From RZYY01 sp036794825 (GTDB taxonomy: Bacteria > Bacteroidota > Bacteroidia > Bacteroidales > 4484-276), in the NCBI GenBank assembly GCA_036794825.1, contig DAIRGA010000015.1, forward strand, positions 1-64,000: 64,000 nt of DNA, given 5' to 3'. The position numbers and the translations under genes were made by a program. The notes beneath the pieces were generated by a model, which made no database searches, was not told the origin of the DNA, and saw nothing but the letters and a program-made list of their open reading frames with translations. This document shows, piece by piece, positions 1-8,859 of the stretch; position 1 is the first letter of the stretch, and each line of letters begins with the position of its first letter.

Positions 1-97
1 GATTATCGGTGCTCTGCACCTGCAAAATGAGCCACAGAGTGGCGATAATCTTTGTAGGAGAAATAAAATGAATTGAAACAAGAGGTGCAGCGCACCG
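1..97. repeat. Cluster of short hairpins, likely dispersed intergenic repeat
   Basis: Three short perfect hairpins occur in a row: GGTGC/GCACC (8-12 with 16-20), GCCAC/GTGGC (31-35 with 39-43) and GGTGC/GCACC (84-88 with 92-96). Each has a 3-nt loop. An outer pair, GATTATCG (1-8) with CGATAATC (43-50), encloses the first two, giving a three-way-junction shape. The cluster lies downstream of the DUF6515 gene and may continue before base 1. There is no T-run, so it is not a classical terminator. That it is a dispersed repeat is inference. Confidence 0.5.
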
Positions 98-133
98 CAA
101 TATTTACCTTCTGAGTTTATCAGCAAGCCCTAA

Positions 134-1309
134 TTAACCAGCCGGTTCAATATTTACAACTTCATACATGTTTTTACCTTCCACCACCACGGGCTGGTAG
201 TAGGTTTCACCGAGTTTAACGTAGGTTATGTCTCCGATTTTAACCTCCTCGCCGCCTTCGGGTAGATTTGGAACCAGAGTACCCGCAGTTGGTGGAACTA
301 CCACGTATTTTTCATCTGCTTTTTCGTAATAAGTTCCGGCGTAATAGTAGTTGTTAGTGGTTTCATTGACTACCACCGTTTGCGCACCATCAGGCAGTGA
401 AGGCACTTTGGTTCCTGGCGGAGGCTGAATTGCCTTGTACTTATCCCCCTCTTTTACATAATATACTCCGTTGTCATAATAAACCTGTCCGTCATCGTTA
501 TCGCTCTCCCCGGCATCGTCAACACTCACAATGATGGCAGTTACAGCAATTGTTGCCACAAAAACACCCCAAGGATTATAAGAGGGCCCATAGTAATAAG
601 GGTTGTAGGGATACGGATGGTAGGGATGGTAGCAGTTGTAATGGTAGCCCCCGTATGCATAGGGTGGCCTTGGATAGGGTTGAGCCGGTGGTCTTACGTA
701 AATGTTGTTGTACCTGTTTCCGCTGTTATTGATGTTATTATTTCCGCTGTTGATATCCCCTTTGTCTATGTTGCCTCTTCCTGCCTCACCTCTGTTAACA
801 TCGCCGCCCTGGTTCATTTTGTTTCCTGCACCGGCGTTGTCACCTCTGCCGACGGTGCTTCCCCTGCTGGCATTTGCATCTCGGGTGGATACGTCTCCTG
901 TGTTGGCTTTCAGATTGGTTTGGTTGCGGTTTCTGGTATCGCTTGTCGAAACGCCTTTGTTTCCACTTTGACCTGAAAGGGTGCGATCGGGTGATTTCTG
1001 ATTGCCGCCATTGATTGAGCGGCTCCGATCGGATGTAGATGGTCTGGCTTGTTGGGCTGGCTGACTCGACGGCTGAGACGAAGGCCTGGCCTGCTGGCTG
1101 GGTTGCCTTGCTGGCTGGGATGCTGGCCGTGCCTGCTGAGCCGGCCGCGACATCTGCGAGCTGCCTCCCATACGGGCGCCTCCTCCGCCGCCTCCGCGTG
1201 CTCCACCTCCTCCGTGACCCATTCGCTGTGCCGTTGCACTTATGGGTAAGATCATTGCAAAAACTGCTATGTAAAGCAGGTATCTGAATTTTATGGTGAA
1301 TGTTGTCAT
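134..1309 (-). CDS. DUF6515 family secreted protein
   Basis: A 391-residue exported protein of unknown function. An N-terminal signal peptide (about residues 1-27) is followed by a long low-complexity stretch rich in Gly, Ser, Gln, Arg and Asn (about 30-200). Next come a Tyr/Pro-rich patch (about 205-245) and a hydrophobic segment (about 247-263). The C-terminal part has three related units with the pattern YY...Y..V.PP.GT.VP.LP.G, which is the hallmark of DUF6515 proteins of Bacteroidota. The disordered middle and the repeated C-terminal modules suggest an envelope or surface role, but no activity is known for the family. It lies 29 bp after the DUF2092 gene on the same strand and is probably co-transcribed with it. 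Family call is from sequence pattern; function is unknown. Confidence 0.75.
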   Translation of the reverse strand: MTTFTIKFRYLLYIAVFAMILPISATAQRMGHGGGGARGGGGGGARMGGSSQMSRPAQQARPASQPARQPSQQARPSSQPSSQPAQQARPSTSDRSRSINGGNQKSPDRTLSGQSGNKGVSTSDTRNRNQTNLKANTGDVSTRDANASRGSTVGRGDNAGAGNKMNQGGDVNRGEAGRGNIDKGDINSGNNNINNSGNRYNNIYVRPPAQPYPRPPYAYGGYHYNCYHPYHPYPYNPYYYGPSYNPWGVFVATIAVTAIIVSVDDAGESDNDDGQVYYDNGVYYVKEGDKYKAIQPPPGTKVPSLPDGAQTVVVNETTNNYYYAGTYYEKADEKYVVVPPTAGTLVPNLPEGGEEVKIGDITYVKLGETYYQPVVVEGKNMYEVVNIEPAG

Positions 1310-1338
1310 GACTTCTGGTGTTGTTAATTAGTTGATTT

Positions 1339-2067
1339 TCAATTCTGTTTTGCAAGTATTTTGATTTTTCTTGCTTTTGGCGGTGGTGTAAAGTTGAACA
1401 TCGCACTTGGCAGGTCAGGATTCACCTGCCAGTCAGAAAAAGTGGCCGAGTACTGGGTATTTGGGCTTTCATCATAATACGTAATGACCATCTTCACCGG
1501 TAGAAACCATTCATCGTCTGAAATCCAGAATTGTGCACTCATCGCTTTATTTTTTGAAATGATGTGGTAACAGTTCTTTCCTTCAACTACGCATCTGCCA
1601 ACAAGGATTATATCATCCATAGTCGCAATCAGATCATCGGTAAAGGTAGGGTAAAAGAAATCGGCTGCAGGGAATTCGATGTCGTAAAGCCTGTTCACTT
1701 CATCAATGGTTTCGATGATGGTCGGGGGTGTCTCAATCACAGCAAAGTTGTTTTCGGTAAAGGAGTAGTAAACCAACTCCGCGCCATTGTACCATATCCC
1801 CCTGTGCCCCTTATAGCCGTTGGAGTGGATCATCATCTTGTCCGGACCGACCATATACACCTGGTTTTCGTTGAAGTATTTTACCAGTCCGAGTTCCACA
1901 TCTATGATGTCCTGCGAGGTTTTCACGGTGAAACTTACCGACCCCAGGTCTCCGATCAGGTCACTCATCCGGTCGAGGATGATAATCGCTGTGGTGTCAA
2001 TTTGTGGTGTTTGTGCCTTGGTTATCAGTGCGGCAGCAACCAAAAACGTGAATAATAATTTTTTCAC
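1339..2067 (-). CDS. DUF2092 family periplasmic/outer-membrane-associated protein
   Basis: A 242-residue exported protein with a signal peptide at residues 1-18 (MKKLLFTF...ITKA). The rest reads as an antiparallel beta fold like the LolA/LppX-type half-barrels. Typical elements are V.FTV...QDII at the start of the domain, a long central region, a CYH.I segment, WI...WFLPVKMVITY, and a final F.P. This matches DUF2092, a family of predicted periplasmic proteins. No catalytic residues are evident. It sits directly upstream of the DUF6515 gene and the two may form an operon. The role, perhaps lipid or lipoprotein handling by analogy with the fold, is inference. Confidence 0.7.
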   Translation of the reverse strand: MKKLLFTFLVAAALITKAQTPQIDTTAIIILDRMSDLIGDLGSVSFTVKTSQDIIDVELGLVKYFNENQVYMVGPDKMMIHSNGYKGHRGIWYNGAELVYYSFTENNFAVIETPPTIIETIDEVNRLYDIEFPAADFFYPTFTDDLIATMDDIILVGRCVVEGKNCYHIISKNKAMSAQFWISDDEWFLPVKMVITYYDESPNTQYSATFSDWQVNPDLPSAMFNFTPPPKARKIKILAKQN

Positions 2068-2242
2068 TTGAAATAGCTTTGTTTAAAATAATTTTACCCA
2101 AAAAATCAATTAATCAACCAAACTTTTTGTAGTTTATTGTTTTGCTTTGGATAATACCAAAGTTCTACAAAGAGCAGATTAAAAGGAGAAGGTTTTACTT
2201 CAAAGCAATTGCCGGACAACCTTATATCTCTATTAATCATAA

Positions 2243-2284
2243 TTGACCCCAACCCTCCCGAATTCTTTGGAAGGTTGGGGTCAA
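2243..2284 (-). terminator. Strong intergenic hairpin, possible terminator
   Basis: A 16-bp stem (2243-2258 with 2269-2284, one mismatch) with a 10-nt loop lies 28 bp past the stop codon of the NTF2-like lipoprotein gene. The tract after the stem on the minus strand is AT-rich but has no clean T-run. It may act as a terminator or be a repeat; the stem carries the sequence CCCCAACCCT, which also occurs, on the opposite strand, in the nested element near 10.35 kb. Confidence 0.4.
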
Positions 2285-2311
2285 CATTAAGTGTTATCCT
2301 GGTGGCAATAC

Positions 2312-2815
2312 CTAATAAACACTATCAGCGGATACCATTTTATATCCAAGTTGTCGAAGTGCATCTGCTTCGTTGTAAAAGGTGATGCTCCTGATAATCT
2401 TTCCGTTGCTGATGAGATAATTAGAGTTGGCCCAGATCGTCACGGAGCCTTTATTATTTTTATAAACAATGTTCAACTCTGCCCAGTTTGCAACCCATTC
2501 ACCTTTGTTGTCGCCATCCGGGATGGTCACAGCAGCAAACCTCGATCGGTTGTAGTGTATTTTATCATACAAATTCTCTACACTCCATTCCCAGTTGGCT
2601 AAAGCATCAGCTTTATTGATTGAGTCTCCGTAAGAGGGGCCTATTCCTATGTAGTCATCACCAAGAAAATTGGCCATAGAATCAAAATCAAGATTTTCGA
2701 CCGCGTGGATGTAACTTTTAATCAATTCGATATTCTGTTGTTGCCTTTTCTCTATTTCATCAGAACATGCAAACAAACCCATCGAAACAGCAATAAAAAG
2801 AATGATGTTTTTCAT
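2312..2815 (-). CDS. SnoaL/NTF2-like lipoprotein
   Basis: A small lipoprotein of about 167 residues. The signal sequence starts at the ATG at 2815 (MKNIILFIAVSMGLFAC), with the lipobox GLFAC directly before SDE. The mature part begins with a helical segment (IELIKSYIHAVENLDFDSM) followed by a D.YIG.GPS motif and beta strands. This is the typical start of the SnoaL-like/NTF2 fold, in which a cone-shaped pocket binds small molecules or carries out hydrolase or isomerase chemistry. No specific activity can be assigned. A TTG five codons upstream is possible but would place extra residues before the signal peptide. It follows the glycine-zipper gene with a 15-bp gap. Confidence 0.65.
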   Translation of the reverse strand: MKNIILFIAVSMGLFACSDEIEKRQQQNIELIKSYIHAVENLDFDSMANFLGDDYIGIGPSYGDSINKADALANWEWSVENLYDKIHYNRSRFAAVTIPDGDNKGEWVANWAELNIVYKNNKGSVTIWANSNYLISNGKIIRSITFYNEADALRQLGYKMVSADSVY

Positions 2816-2830
2816 ATTTTTCTCCGTCAA

Positions 2831-3391
2831 TTATTTGATTGTGTATCCTTTTCCTTCAATACAAACCGAGAAAGCTTTTACAAACGTATTCTTGATTTCC
2901 GCTTCTGTTGCAGCAGCATTTGCAGTTGCCTGCTGGTTTGCTTGTGCCTGGGCTTGTTTTCCCTGTCTTCTTCCAGCCAGCCCACCAACTACTGCACCAA
3001 CCGCAGCCCCTTCACCGGCATCCCCTGTAATTGCACCGATGGCCGCTCCGGCCGCTGCTCCTTTTGCCGCACCTTTTACCCCTTCGCCAGTCGGGCCTGT
3101 TTGTGCGGGGGCTGCTTCTACTTTTGGAAGGTTCAAGGGGTCCACACCCGATTGTTCCATTGCCCATTTATAACATTCAAACTCGTCTTGCTTTTGTTGC
3201 TGTTTACTTTGTCCTTTCGAAGGATAGACGAACAACTTACATGCCTGTGAAATCTGGTTGTAAGTCATTTTTGAAGTATCAGGTAATTGTTGCGTTACCG
3301 GCACCTGAGCATGTATGGTTTGGCCAAAAACCAGGAAAAAGACCAGAAGTATAAAACCTGAAAATACATTGACTAATTGATTGGTTTTCAT
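2831..3391 (-). CDS. Glycine-zipper domain protein
   Basis: A 186-residue exported protein with an N-terminal hydrophobic signal or anchor (about residues 10-28). Residues about 105-145 form two small-residue-rich helices (GAAKGAAAGAAIGAITG and GEGAAVGAVVGGLAG), the hallmark of glycine-zipper (YMGG/Omp-like) domains that pack tightly in membranes. An Ala/Gln-rich linker and a short C-terminal module ending in CIEGKGYTIK follow; this CxxxGY ending is common in such proteins. It lies 20 bp after the large sulfatase gene and 15 bp before the NTF2-like lipoprotein gene, so the three may be co-transcribed. The role is probably envelope-associated but is not known. Confidence 0.65.
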   Translation of the reverse strand: MKTNQLVNVFSGFILLVFFLVFGQTIHAQVPVTQQLPDTSKMTYNQISQACKLFVYPSKGQSKQQQKQDEFECYKWAMEQSGVDPLNLPKVEAAPAQTGPTGEGVKGAAKGAAAGAAIGAITGDAGEGAAVGAVVGGLAGRRQGKQAQAQANQQATANAAATEAEIKNTFVKAFSVCIEGKGYTIK

Positions 3392-3411
3392 TTTATGTCA
3401 ATTTAAGATGT

Positions 3412-5802
3412 TTATTTAACTTCAACAGTCACCTTCGGAATTCTTCCGTTAAACTTCGACTTGGCTTCAGCTCCAATTCTTTCAACCACCGGAGTTGCCA
3501 AATCAATTCCCACATCGGCCGTTTCGTCAGCGGAGAAAATTCCAGGCTGCGTACGTTTAATTCGTCCTTCTCCCACTTTTTCACCGTCAATAAAGATCGT
3601 GCCTGTTCCTCCTTTACCTACTCCTCCACCATCGTATGCAAAATCAAATTTCAGGGTATGCTTGCCGGGTGTCAGTTTTTGAGTAGCGGCCACGGTATAG
3701 CGCTCCATTCCAAGGAAATTATAGTCGTAGGCTGCTACTCCGTCTTTTACATAAAGCGCCCATCCGCCAAAGCGTCCGCCTTGTGCTATAATAATTCCGT
3801 TGGCTGTTTTACCTGCCGGGATTTCAATTTCGGCGGTAAGGGTTATGGGTCTGTTTTTAATATTGATAAACACATTTTCTGACATGCCAACCATGCCTTC
3901 GGCCAACGTAAGCGATGTGCGGCCACCCATGATATCCGGACGTCCGACGTTCGCAGCTATGATGCGTTCAAAGGCGCGGTCATCGATGGGTAACACATGA
4001 TTCTTTTCAGCTTCTTTCATAAACAAATCCTGCAACTCTTTTAGTTTTTCAGGGTGTTTGGCTGAGAGATCGTTTACCAGGCTGAAGTCATTGGCTACAT
4101 CATAAAGTTCCCAGATGTCTTCACTTAAAGGCCTGCGTGGCTTAGCTTCCCAGGGTGCCTTGTGGATGGTTCGTGCATACCAGCCTTCATGGTAAATTGC
4201 ACGGTTACCGATTATCTCAAAATACTGGGTGGTATGCCGTTCTTTCGCGGCAGCATCATTAAAGGAATAAACCATACTTATTCCGTCCATCGGGCGCTCC
4301 TCTATTCCATTTACAGTTTTTGGTACAGGCAAGCCGGCTGCTTCCAGTATTGTTGGAACCACATCAATCACATGTGTAAACTGCGTGCGCACTCCGCCGT
4401 TGGCTTTAATTCCTTTGGGCCAGCGGATAGCCATACCCACTTTTGTTCCGCCATGGTCAGAAGCCATCTGCTTGGTCCACTGGTAAGGAGTATCGAACAT
4501 GACGGCCCACCCGGCAGCCATATGCGGGTACGTTTCGGGACCGCCCCATTTGTCGTATTTTTTGAGCATGTCTTCCACCGTTTCCTGCACACCATTGAAA
4601 TAAGTCATTTCGCTGTACATACCGTTCGCGCCGCCTTCAGCGCTGGTACCATTGTCGCCGTAAACAAAAATAATCATGGTGTTGTCGGCTTGCCCTGTTT
4701 CCTCAACGGCATCCACCAGACGGCCAATTTCATGGTCGGTCATATCCAGAAAGCCTGCAAACACTTCAGCCTGCCGGGTAAACAGTTTTTTCTGATCAGC
4801 CGATAAGCTGTTCCATTCCTGGATAGCCTCAGGTTTTGGCGCAAGTTTAGTACCTTTCGGCACAACTCCCATTTCAATCTGACGTGCCAGGATTTGTTCA
4901 CGCATAGCATCCCAGCCTTCATCAAATTTTCCTTTCCATTTGTCGATGTATTGCTGCGGCACATGGTGCGGTGCATGTGTGGCGCCCGGGGCAAAATACA
5001 TAAAAAAGGGTTTGTCGGGTGTTAATGCCTTTTGATATTTCATCCAGGCTACAGCCTGATTGGTCATATCATTCATAAAATGGTAGTTCGGGTCTTCGGG
5101 CAATTCGACCACATGGGTCCCATCATAAACAAAAGGCGCCCATTGGTTGGTTTCTCCTCCGAAAAATCCATAAAACTTGTCAAAACCCTGCCGGTGAGGC
5201 CAGCGGTCCATCGGGCCGGAAACACTGGTTTCCCATGTTGCGGTTTCGTGCCACTTGCCAAAAGCGCCTGTGCTGTATCCGTTAAGCCTGAGTATTTCGG
5301 CAACGGGGGTTACATTTTGTGGAATTTCCCCTGTGTAGCCAGGGAAACCTGTAGCCAATTCTGTTATGAACCCCATGTTATTTACCTGGTGGTTGCGTCC
5401 GCTTTTGATGGCCACCCGGGTGGGTGAGCACACTGCAGTGGTGTGGAAATTGTTGTAATAAATACCCTCACTTGCAATGCGGTCAAATGTCGGGGTACTA
5501 ACCGGGCCACCAAAAGTACTGGTTCCGGCAAAGCCAAGATCATCGAGCAGCACTAGCAAAACGTTGGGTGCATTTTCCGGAGCTTTTACCTCAAAACGTT
5601 CCGGCATTTTTGCATTCCTTACGTCCAACTCTTTCGTAGTTTGACGAAGGGGCGCCTTGATGGGAAGCACCGTGCGATCAATGCCAGTACCATCTTTGGC
5701 AACTGCCTTGTCACTTTCGGTATTTTGCTTAGGGGTGCAGGAAAATATAGTTGTCCCTGCAAACAGCACGAAAATCAATTTTGTGATTAATAAACGATTC
5801 AT
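3412..5802 (-). CDS. Large arylsulfatase-family lipoprotein
   Basis: A 796-residue member of the alkaline phosphatase/sulfatase superfamily. The N-terminus is a lipoprotein signal with the lipobox TTIFSC (Cys22), so the enzyme is anchored to a membrane. Metal ligands LLDDLG are at about 85-90. The sulfatase signature CSPTR is at about 125-129; its Cys must be converted to formylglycine for activity. The catalytic domain runs to about residue 600. The C-terminal region (about 640-796) looks like a beta-sandwich (concanavalin-like) domain often seen in this long subfamily. It would hydrolyse sulfate esters outside the cytoplasm; the substrate cannot be told. No sulfatase-maturing enzyme (FGE or anSME) is encoded in this window. 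It heads a possible three-gene unit with the glycine-zipper and NTF2-like genes. Confidence 0.85.
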   Translation of the reverse strand: MNRLLITKLIFVLFAGTTIFSCTPKQNTESDKAVAKDGTGIDRTVLPIKAPLRQTTKELDVRNAKMPERFEVKAPENAPNVLLVLLDDLGFAGTSTFGGPVSTPTFDRIASEGIYYNNFHTTAVCSPTRVAIKSGRNHQVNNMGFITELATGFPGYTGEIPQNVTPVAEILRLNGYSTGAFGKWHETATWETSVSGPMDRWPHRQGFDKFYGFFGGETNQWAPFVYDGTHVVELPEDPNYHFMNDMTNQAVAWMKYQKALTPDKPFFMYFAPGATHAPHHVPQQYIDKWKGKFDEGWDAMREQILARQIEMGVVPKGTKLAPKPEAIQEWNSLSADQKKLFTRQAEVFAGFLDMTDHEIGRLVDAVEETGQADNTMIIFVYGDNGTSAEGGANGMYSEMTYFNGVQETVEDMLKKYDKWGGPETYPHMAAGWAVMFDTPYQWTKQMASDHGGTKVGMAIRWPKGIKANGGVRTQFTHVIDVVPTILEAAGLPVPKTVNGIEERPMDGISMVYSFNDAAAKERHTTQYFEIIGNRAIYHEGWYARTIHKAPWEAKPRRPLSEDIWELYDVANDFSLVNDLSAKHPEKLKELQDLFMKEAEKNHVLPIDDRAFERIIAANVGRPDIMGGRTSLTLAEGMVGMSENVFINIKNRPITLTAEIEIPAGKTANGIIIAQGGRFGGWALYVKDGVAAYDYNFLGMERYTVAATQKLTPGKHTLKFDFAYDGGGVGKGGTGTIFIDGEKVGEGRIKRTQPGIFSADETADVGIDLATPVVERIGAEAKSKFNGRIPKVTVEVK

Positions 5803-5963
5803 TTAGTGTAAGTTTAATTGTTTAAATGAAATTTTTCCTTCAAAATTTAATGGTTATCATTTCTGTTTTAAGTCTGAACCTGACCTTTTACCAAAGAATT
5901 ATTAATGTGGGAAATAATCTTTGACTTATAAGCCAGGCATTAAATTCAACTATTGAGTCAGTG

Positions 5964-5971
5964 CAAAAGTA
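5964..5971 (-). promoter_or_regulatory. Putative Bacteroidota -7 box (TACTTTTG) for the large sulfatase
   Basis: TACTTTTG on the minus strand matches the Bacteroidota -7 consensus TAnnTTTG. It would give a 5' leader of about 155 nt before the sulfatase gene. The -33 element is weak. Nothing else is recognisable in the 5803-6031 gap. Confidence 0.4.
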
Positions 5972-6031
5972 GTTTTATTTGGAAACGAGTAATCTCTATA
6001 TTAATTTTTAGTTAGTTTAAAGAATTGCTCT

Positions 6032-8332
6032 TTATACTCCCCGCAAAAAATCCCGGTATAAACTCTGGACGCTCGCTTCATCCGGATAACATTGAATTAA
6101 CTTTTTCACATAAATTGAGGCCTTTGTCCGTTCGCTACGGTTCAGGTGAAAAACAAAAAGGGCATAGAGTAAATCGAAATTGCATGGATCAAGGACCAGC
6201 CCTTTTTCAAAAGTCGCACTGGATTTCGTGTTCTGACCTGTTGACTGGTAGAGCAAACCCAGGTTGTAGAATATTCGTGGGTTGGCGTATGGTAATGAAA
6301 CTGCAGTCTCCAGCAAAGTAATCGCCTCCGAATTCCGGTTTTGCTCGGCATAAAGCAAGGCAAGGTAATAATAGCCTTCGGATATCTCGGGGTGAAAACC
6401 AATCATTTCGCTGAAGAGACGTTCGGCCAGTTCGGTTTTGCCTTCAGCATAGCTTTGGATGCCAAGATTGATCCTTGCCGGGTAGAATAACCGGTCAAGT
6501 TCCAGTGCTTCTGCATAATTCTCCATCGCTTTCGGGCGGTCATTCATTTTTGAATAATAATTCCCCAGGTTGTAACGCCCGGCCGGAAAATCGGCAGCCC
6601 ACCAGAGTGATTGCTGATGTTCGTCAACGGCGTTGCGGAAAGCGTTTAACTGGAAGTCATTAAATGCTGATTCATCAAATGTCAATAACCTGCTGGCTGC
6701 CTCAACCCTGACCGACCTGACCGGGTCGCTGAGCAATGGGAGCAGGTTGGTTAATAAAATTGATGAATCGGCAGGTGAATAATTGTTGGCAGCCATATAC
6801 CTTAGCAGCGGATCAGGATTATTGAGCAGCTTTCTGATAGTTTCCATGGCGTTCTGATTATTATAACCCGAAAGGTAACTTATGGCCGTAGCTCTGATGA
6901 TTTCAGGATACAGATCGTTGTTGATCAGCCGGATCAGCTCCTCATCAGCGCCGGGTTTACGTTCATAGGCATCGGCCAGAATGGTGGCATAATGCGCTTT
7001 TTTAGCTTTACCATACCATTTATTAATATTCTCCAGCGCCCATTCATTGGTTTCGCCATCATGGCAATTGATGCAGGCGTTGGGTGTCCCCAGCCGGATG
7101 GAAAGGTCCGGGCGCGGGATTCGCATGCTGTGGTCGAATCGTTTGTCAATTCCCATGTAATACTGTCCGGGCATATGACAGTCGCGGCAAAGGTTTCCAT
7201 CGCCGGGACCAAGTTTTTGACCTGATTTGTTTACAAACGAAATCCCGTCTTCTCCTTTTGCTTTATGAAAATGATGATTAAAGGTATTGTACTGTTCTTC
7301 GATATGGCATTGGGTGCACAAAGCATTTCCTTCCAGCAACGGCTTACTGCTGTGCGGATCGTGACAATCACCGCAGAAGACATCGTTCATATACATTTTG
7401 CTTTGTGTGAACGATCCCCAGTCGAACACTTCCTCGTGTATCTGGCCATCAACGTGGTAATTCGGCCTCATGGGCAGTTGCGGGACGGCATAACTGTAAA
7501 AATCGCTGCTCCTGTGATCGTTGGCGCCCATCGAGCTTCGTCGAGAATGGCATGGTGCACAGGCTTCGACATATTGGCGTGAAGTGAGGTTGCTTGTCTG
7601 CAGCACCAGACCGGCATTCACATCCTGCGACCTGCCCATTTCGGGTAACTGTGCCCATTCGATATGTAACGACCCCGGGCCATGACAGGCTTCGCAGTTT
7701 ACACTGATGTCAACCCAGGTGGTGTTATAGGTTTTCGTTTCCAGGTCAAAGTTCTTTTGCAGATTGGTGGAGTGACATTCGGCGCACATGCTGTTCCAGT
7801 TTTGACTCTGGTTGGTCCAGTAAAGCCAGCTATCCGGCTCAAGGTCTTCGGGATTGTAAACCATTGCAGCCATGTGAAACCACTCATTTTTCAATGTGTT
7901 CCATGCAATCGGAAGACATTGGTAGCGGCCATTTTCAAAAGGGATCAGGTACTGCTGAAGAGGGCGGATTCCGAAAGTATATTTCACCTCAAACTCCTGC
8001 ATCTCCCCGCCTAGGCCTTCGGTAAAAACCATGAACTTGCCATCGCGCCGGAAAAAACGGGAAGTTAGTCCATTAAAAGAAAACTCCGCATTATTGAAAT
8101 CCCCGGCCACCGTGCTGTCCGATGCCACCATCATCGCTCTGGCGTGGTCTGATGCTCTCCAAAGCCTGTACTCTGGCTGATGACATTCGATGCAGGCATG
8201 ACCGCCGGTAAAAACAGCCTCAGGTTTCCAGTCTTCGCCGGATGGACGGTTGACCAGCAGCGACAGCGGAATGCTCAGCGCAATCACGGCAGTGGCGATC
8301 AGTCCGGTGATGTTCCAGATTTTATGATTCAT
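6032..8332 (-). CDS. Octaheme cytochrome c with HEAT-like and TPR repeats
   Basis: A 766-residue exported multiheme protein. An N-terminal hydrophobic helix (about 8-27) is a signal or anchor. Eight CxxCH heme-binding motifs start at about Cys47, 183, 213, 258, 320, 339, 382 and 420 (CIECH, CAECH, CEACH, CAPCH, CGDCH, CTQCH, CRDCH, CINCH). The next part (about 450-570) has HEAT-like helical pairs (PDPLLRYMAANN, DPVRSVRVEAASRLL). Residues about 590-760 carry tetratricopeptide repeats (YNLGNYY, RINLG, YYLALLYAEQ, YNLGLLYQ). It is the last gene of an operon with cytochrome b and a Rieske protein, 5 bp after the latter, so it probably takes electrons from that quinol-oxidising pair. Whether it is a wire, a c1 substitute or a reductase is unknown. 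Confidence 0.88.
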   Translation of the reverse strand: MNHKIWNITGLIATAVIALSIPLSLLVNRPSGEDWKPEAVFTGGHACIECHQPEYRLWRASDHARAMMVASDSTVAGDFNNAEFSFNGLTSRFFRRDGKFMVFTEGLGGEMQEFEVKYTFGIRPLQQYLIPFENGRYQCLPIAWNTLKNEWFHMAAMVYNPEDLEPDSWLYWTNQSQNWNSMCAECHSTNLQKNFDLETKTYNTTWVDISVNCEACHGPGSLHIEWAQLPEMGRSQDVNAGLVLQTSNLTSRQYVEACAPCHSRRSSMGANDHRSSDFYSYAVPQLPMRPNYHVDGQIHEEVFDWGSFTQSKMYMNDVFCGDCHDPHSSKPLLEGNALCTQCHIEEQYNTFNHHFHKAKGEDGISFVNKSGQKLGPGDGNLCRDCHMPGQYYMGIDKRFDHSMRIPRPDLSIRLGTPNACINCHDGETNEWALENINKWYGKAKKAHYATILADAYERKPGADEELIRLINNDLYPEIIRATAISYLSGYNNQNAMETIRKLLNNPDPLLRYMAANNYSPADSSILLTNLLPLLSDPVRSVRVEAASRLLTFDESAFNDFQLNAFRNAVDEHQQSLWWAADFPAGRYNLGNYYSKMNDRPKAMENYAEALELDRLFYPARINLGIQSYAEGKTELAERLFSEMIGFHPEISEGYYYLALLYAEQNRNSEAITLLETAVSLPYANPRIFYNLGLLYQSTGQNTKSSATFEKGLVLDPCNFDLLYALFVFHLNRSERTKASIYVKKLIQCYPDEASVQSLYRDFLRGV

Positions 8333-8337
8333 GGCGG

Positions 8338-8859
8338 TTATGCATAAACAAGTTGATCTTTATCGAATGAATTTCGTTTTTTGATAGCGCCGATATCTAC
8401 TTTCACAAGGCCATTTTCGATGTAAACGGGATAATAACTGAGCGCCCGTGCAGCAGGGGGATTCAAAACTTCTCCTTTGATGTTGAAGGCTGATGAATGG
8501 CAGGGGCAGATAAACCTTTGCTTGTCTTCCTCCCAGGTTACCGAACAGCCCAGATGTGTACACCGGAGCGACAGGGCGATGAATCCGCCGTCCTGCTGCC
8601 GCGCCAGGTAAAATCGTCCGCCCATAAATGCCGTAACAGTGTTGAGAGAAAATACATCCACCGGACCAGCCTCAAACAATTGCCCGGGAAGCGCCGTTTT
8701 TTGCTTTTTACCTGAAAAAGAATAGGCTGCAACCATCGCAATCACTTCAACTGAAGCGAAAATTCCAAGCCATTTCCATGCACGACGGAAAAAATCCTGA
8801 CGTGTAATCTGCTCTTTTTCAGGCAGAATTCGGTTGCTTATATTATCCTCTTTCTTCAT
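8338..8859 (-). CDS. Rieske [2Fe-2S] protein of a bc-type complex
   Basis: A 173-residue iron-sulfur protein. One membrane helix (about residues 28-50) anchors a periplasmic domain. The two cluster-binding boxes are clear: CTHLGC (about 102-107) and CPCHSSAF (about 122-129), giving the 2-Cys/2-His ligand set of high-potential Rieske clusters. It would take the first electron from quinol bound at cytochrome b and pass it to a c-type heme. Its start overlaps the end of the cytochrome b gene by 4 bp, and the octaheme cytochrome follows after 5 bp. This marks a tight translational unit. Length is normal for menaquinol-cytochrome c reductase Rieske subunits. Confidence 0.92.
   Translation of the reverse strand: MKKEDNISNRILPEKEQITRQDFFRRAWKWLGIFASVEVIAMVAAYSFSGKKQKTALPGQLFEAGPVDVFSLNTVTAFMGGRFYLARQQDGGFIALSLRCTHLGCSVTWEEDKQRFICPCHSSAFNIKGEVLNPPAARALSYYPVYIENGLVKVDIGAIKKRNSFDKDQLVYA

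Noticed and set aside
617..1287. Plus-strand frames across the DUF6515 gene
   Set aside because: They are GC-rich shadow frames of the repetitive coding sequence on the other strand, with no signal peptide logic or family pattern.
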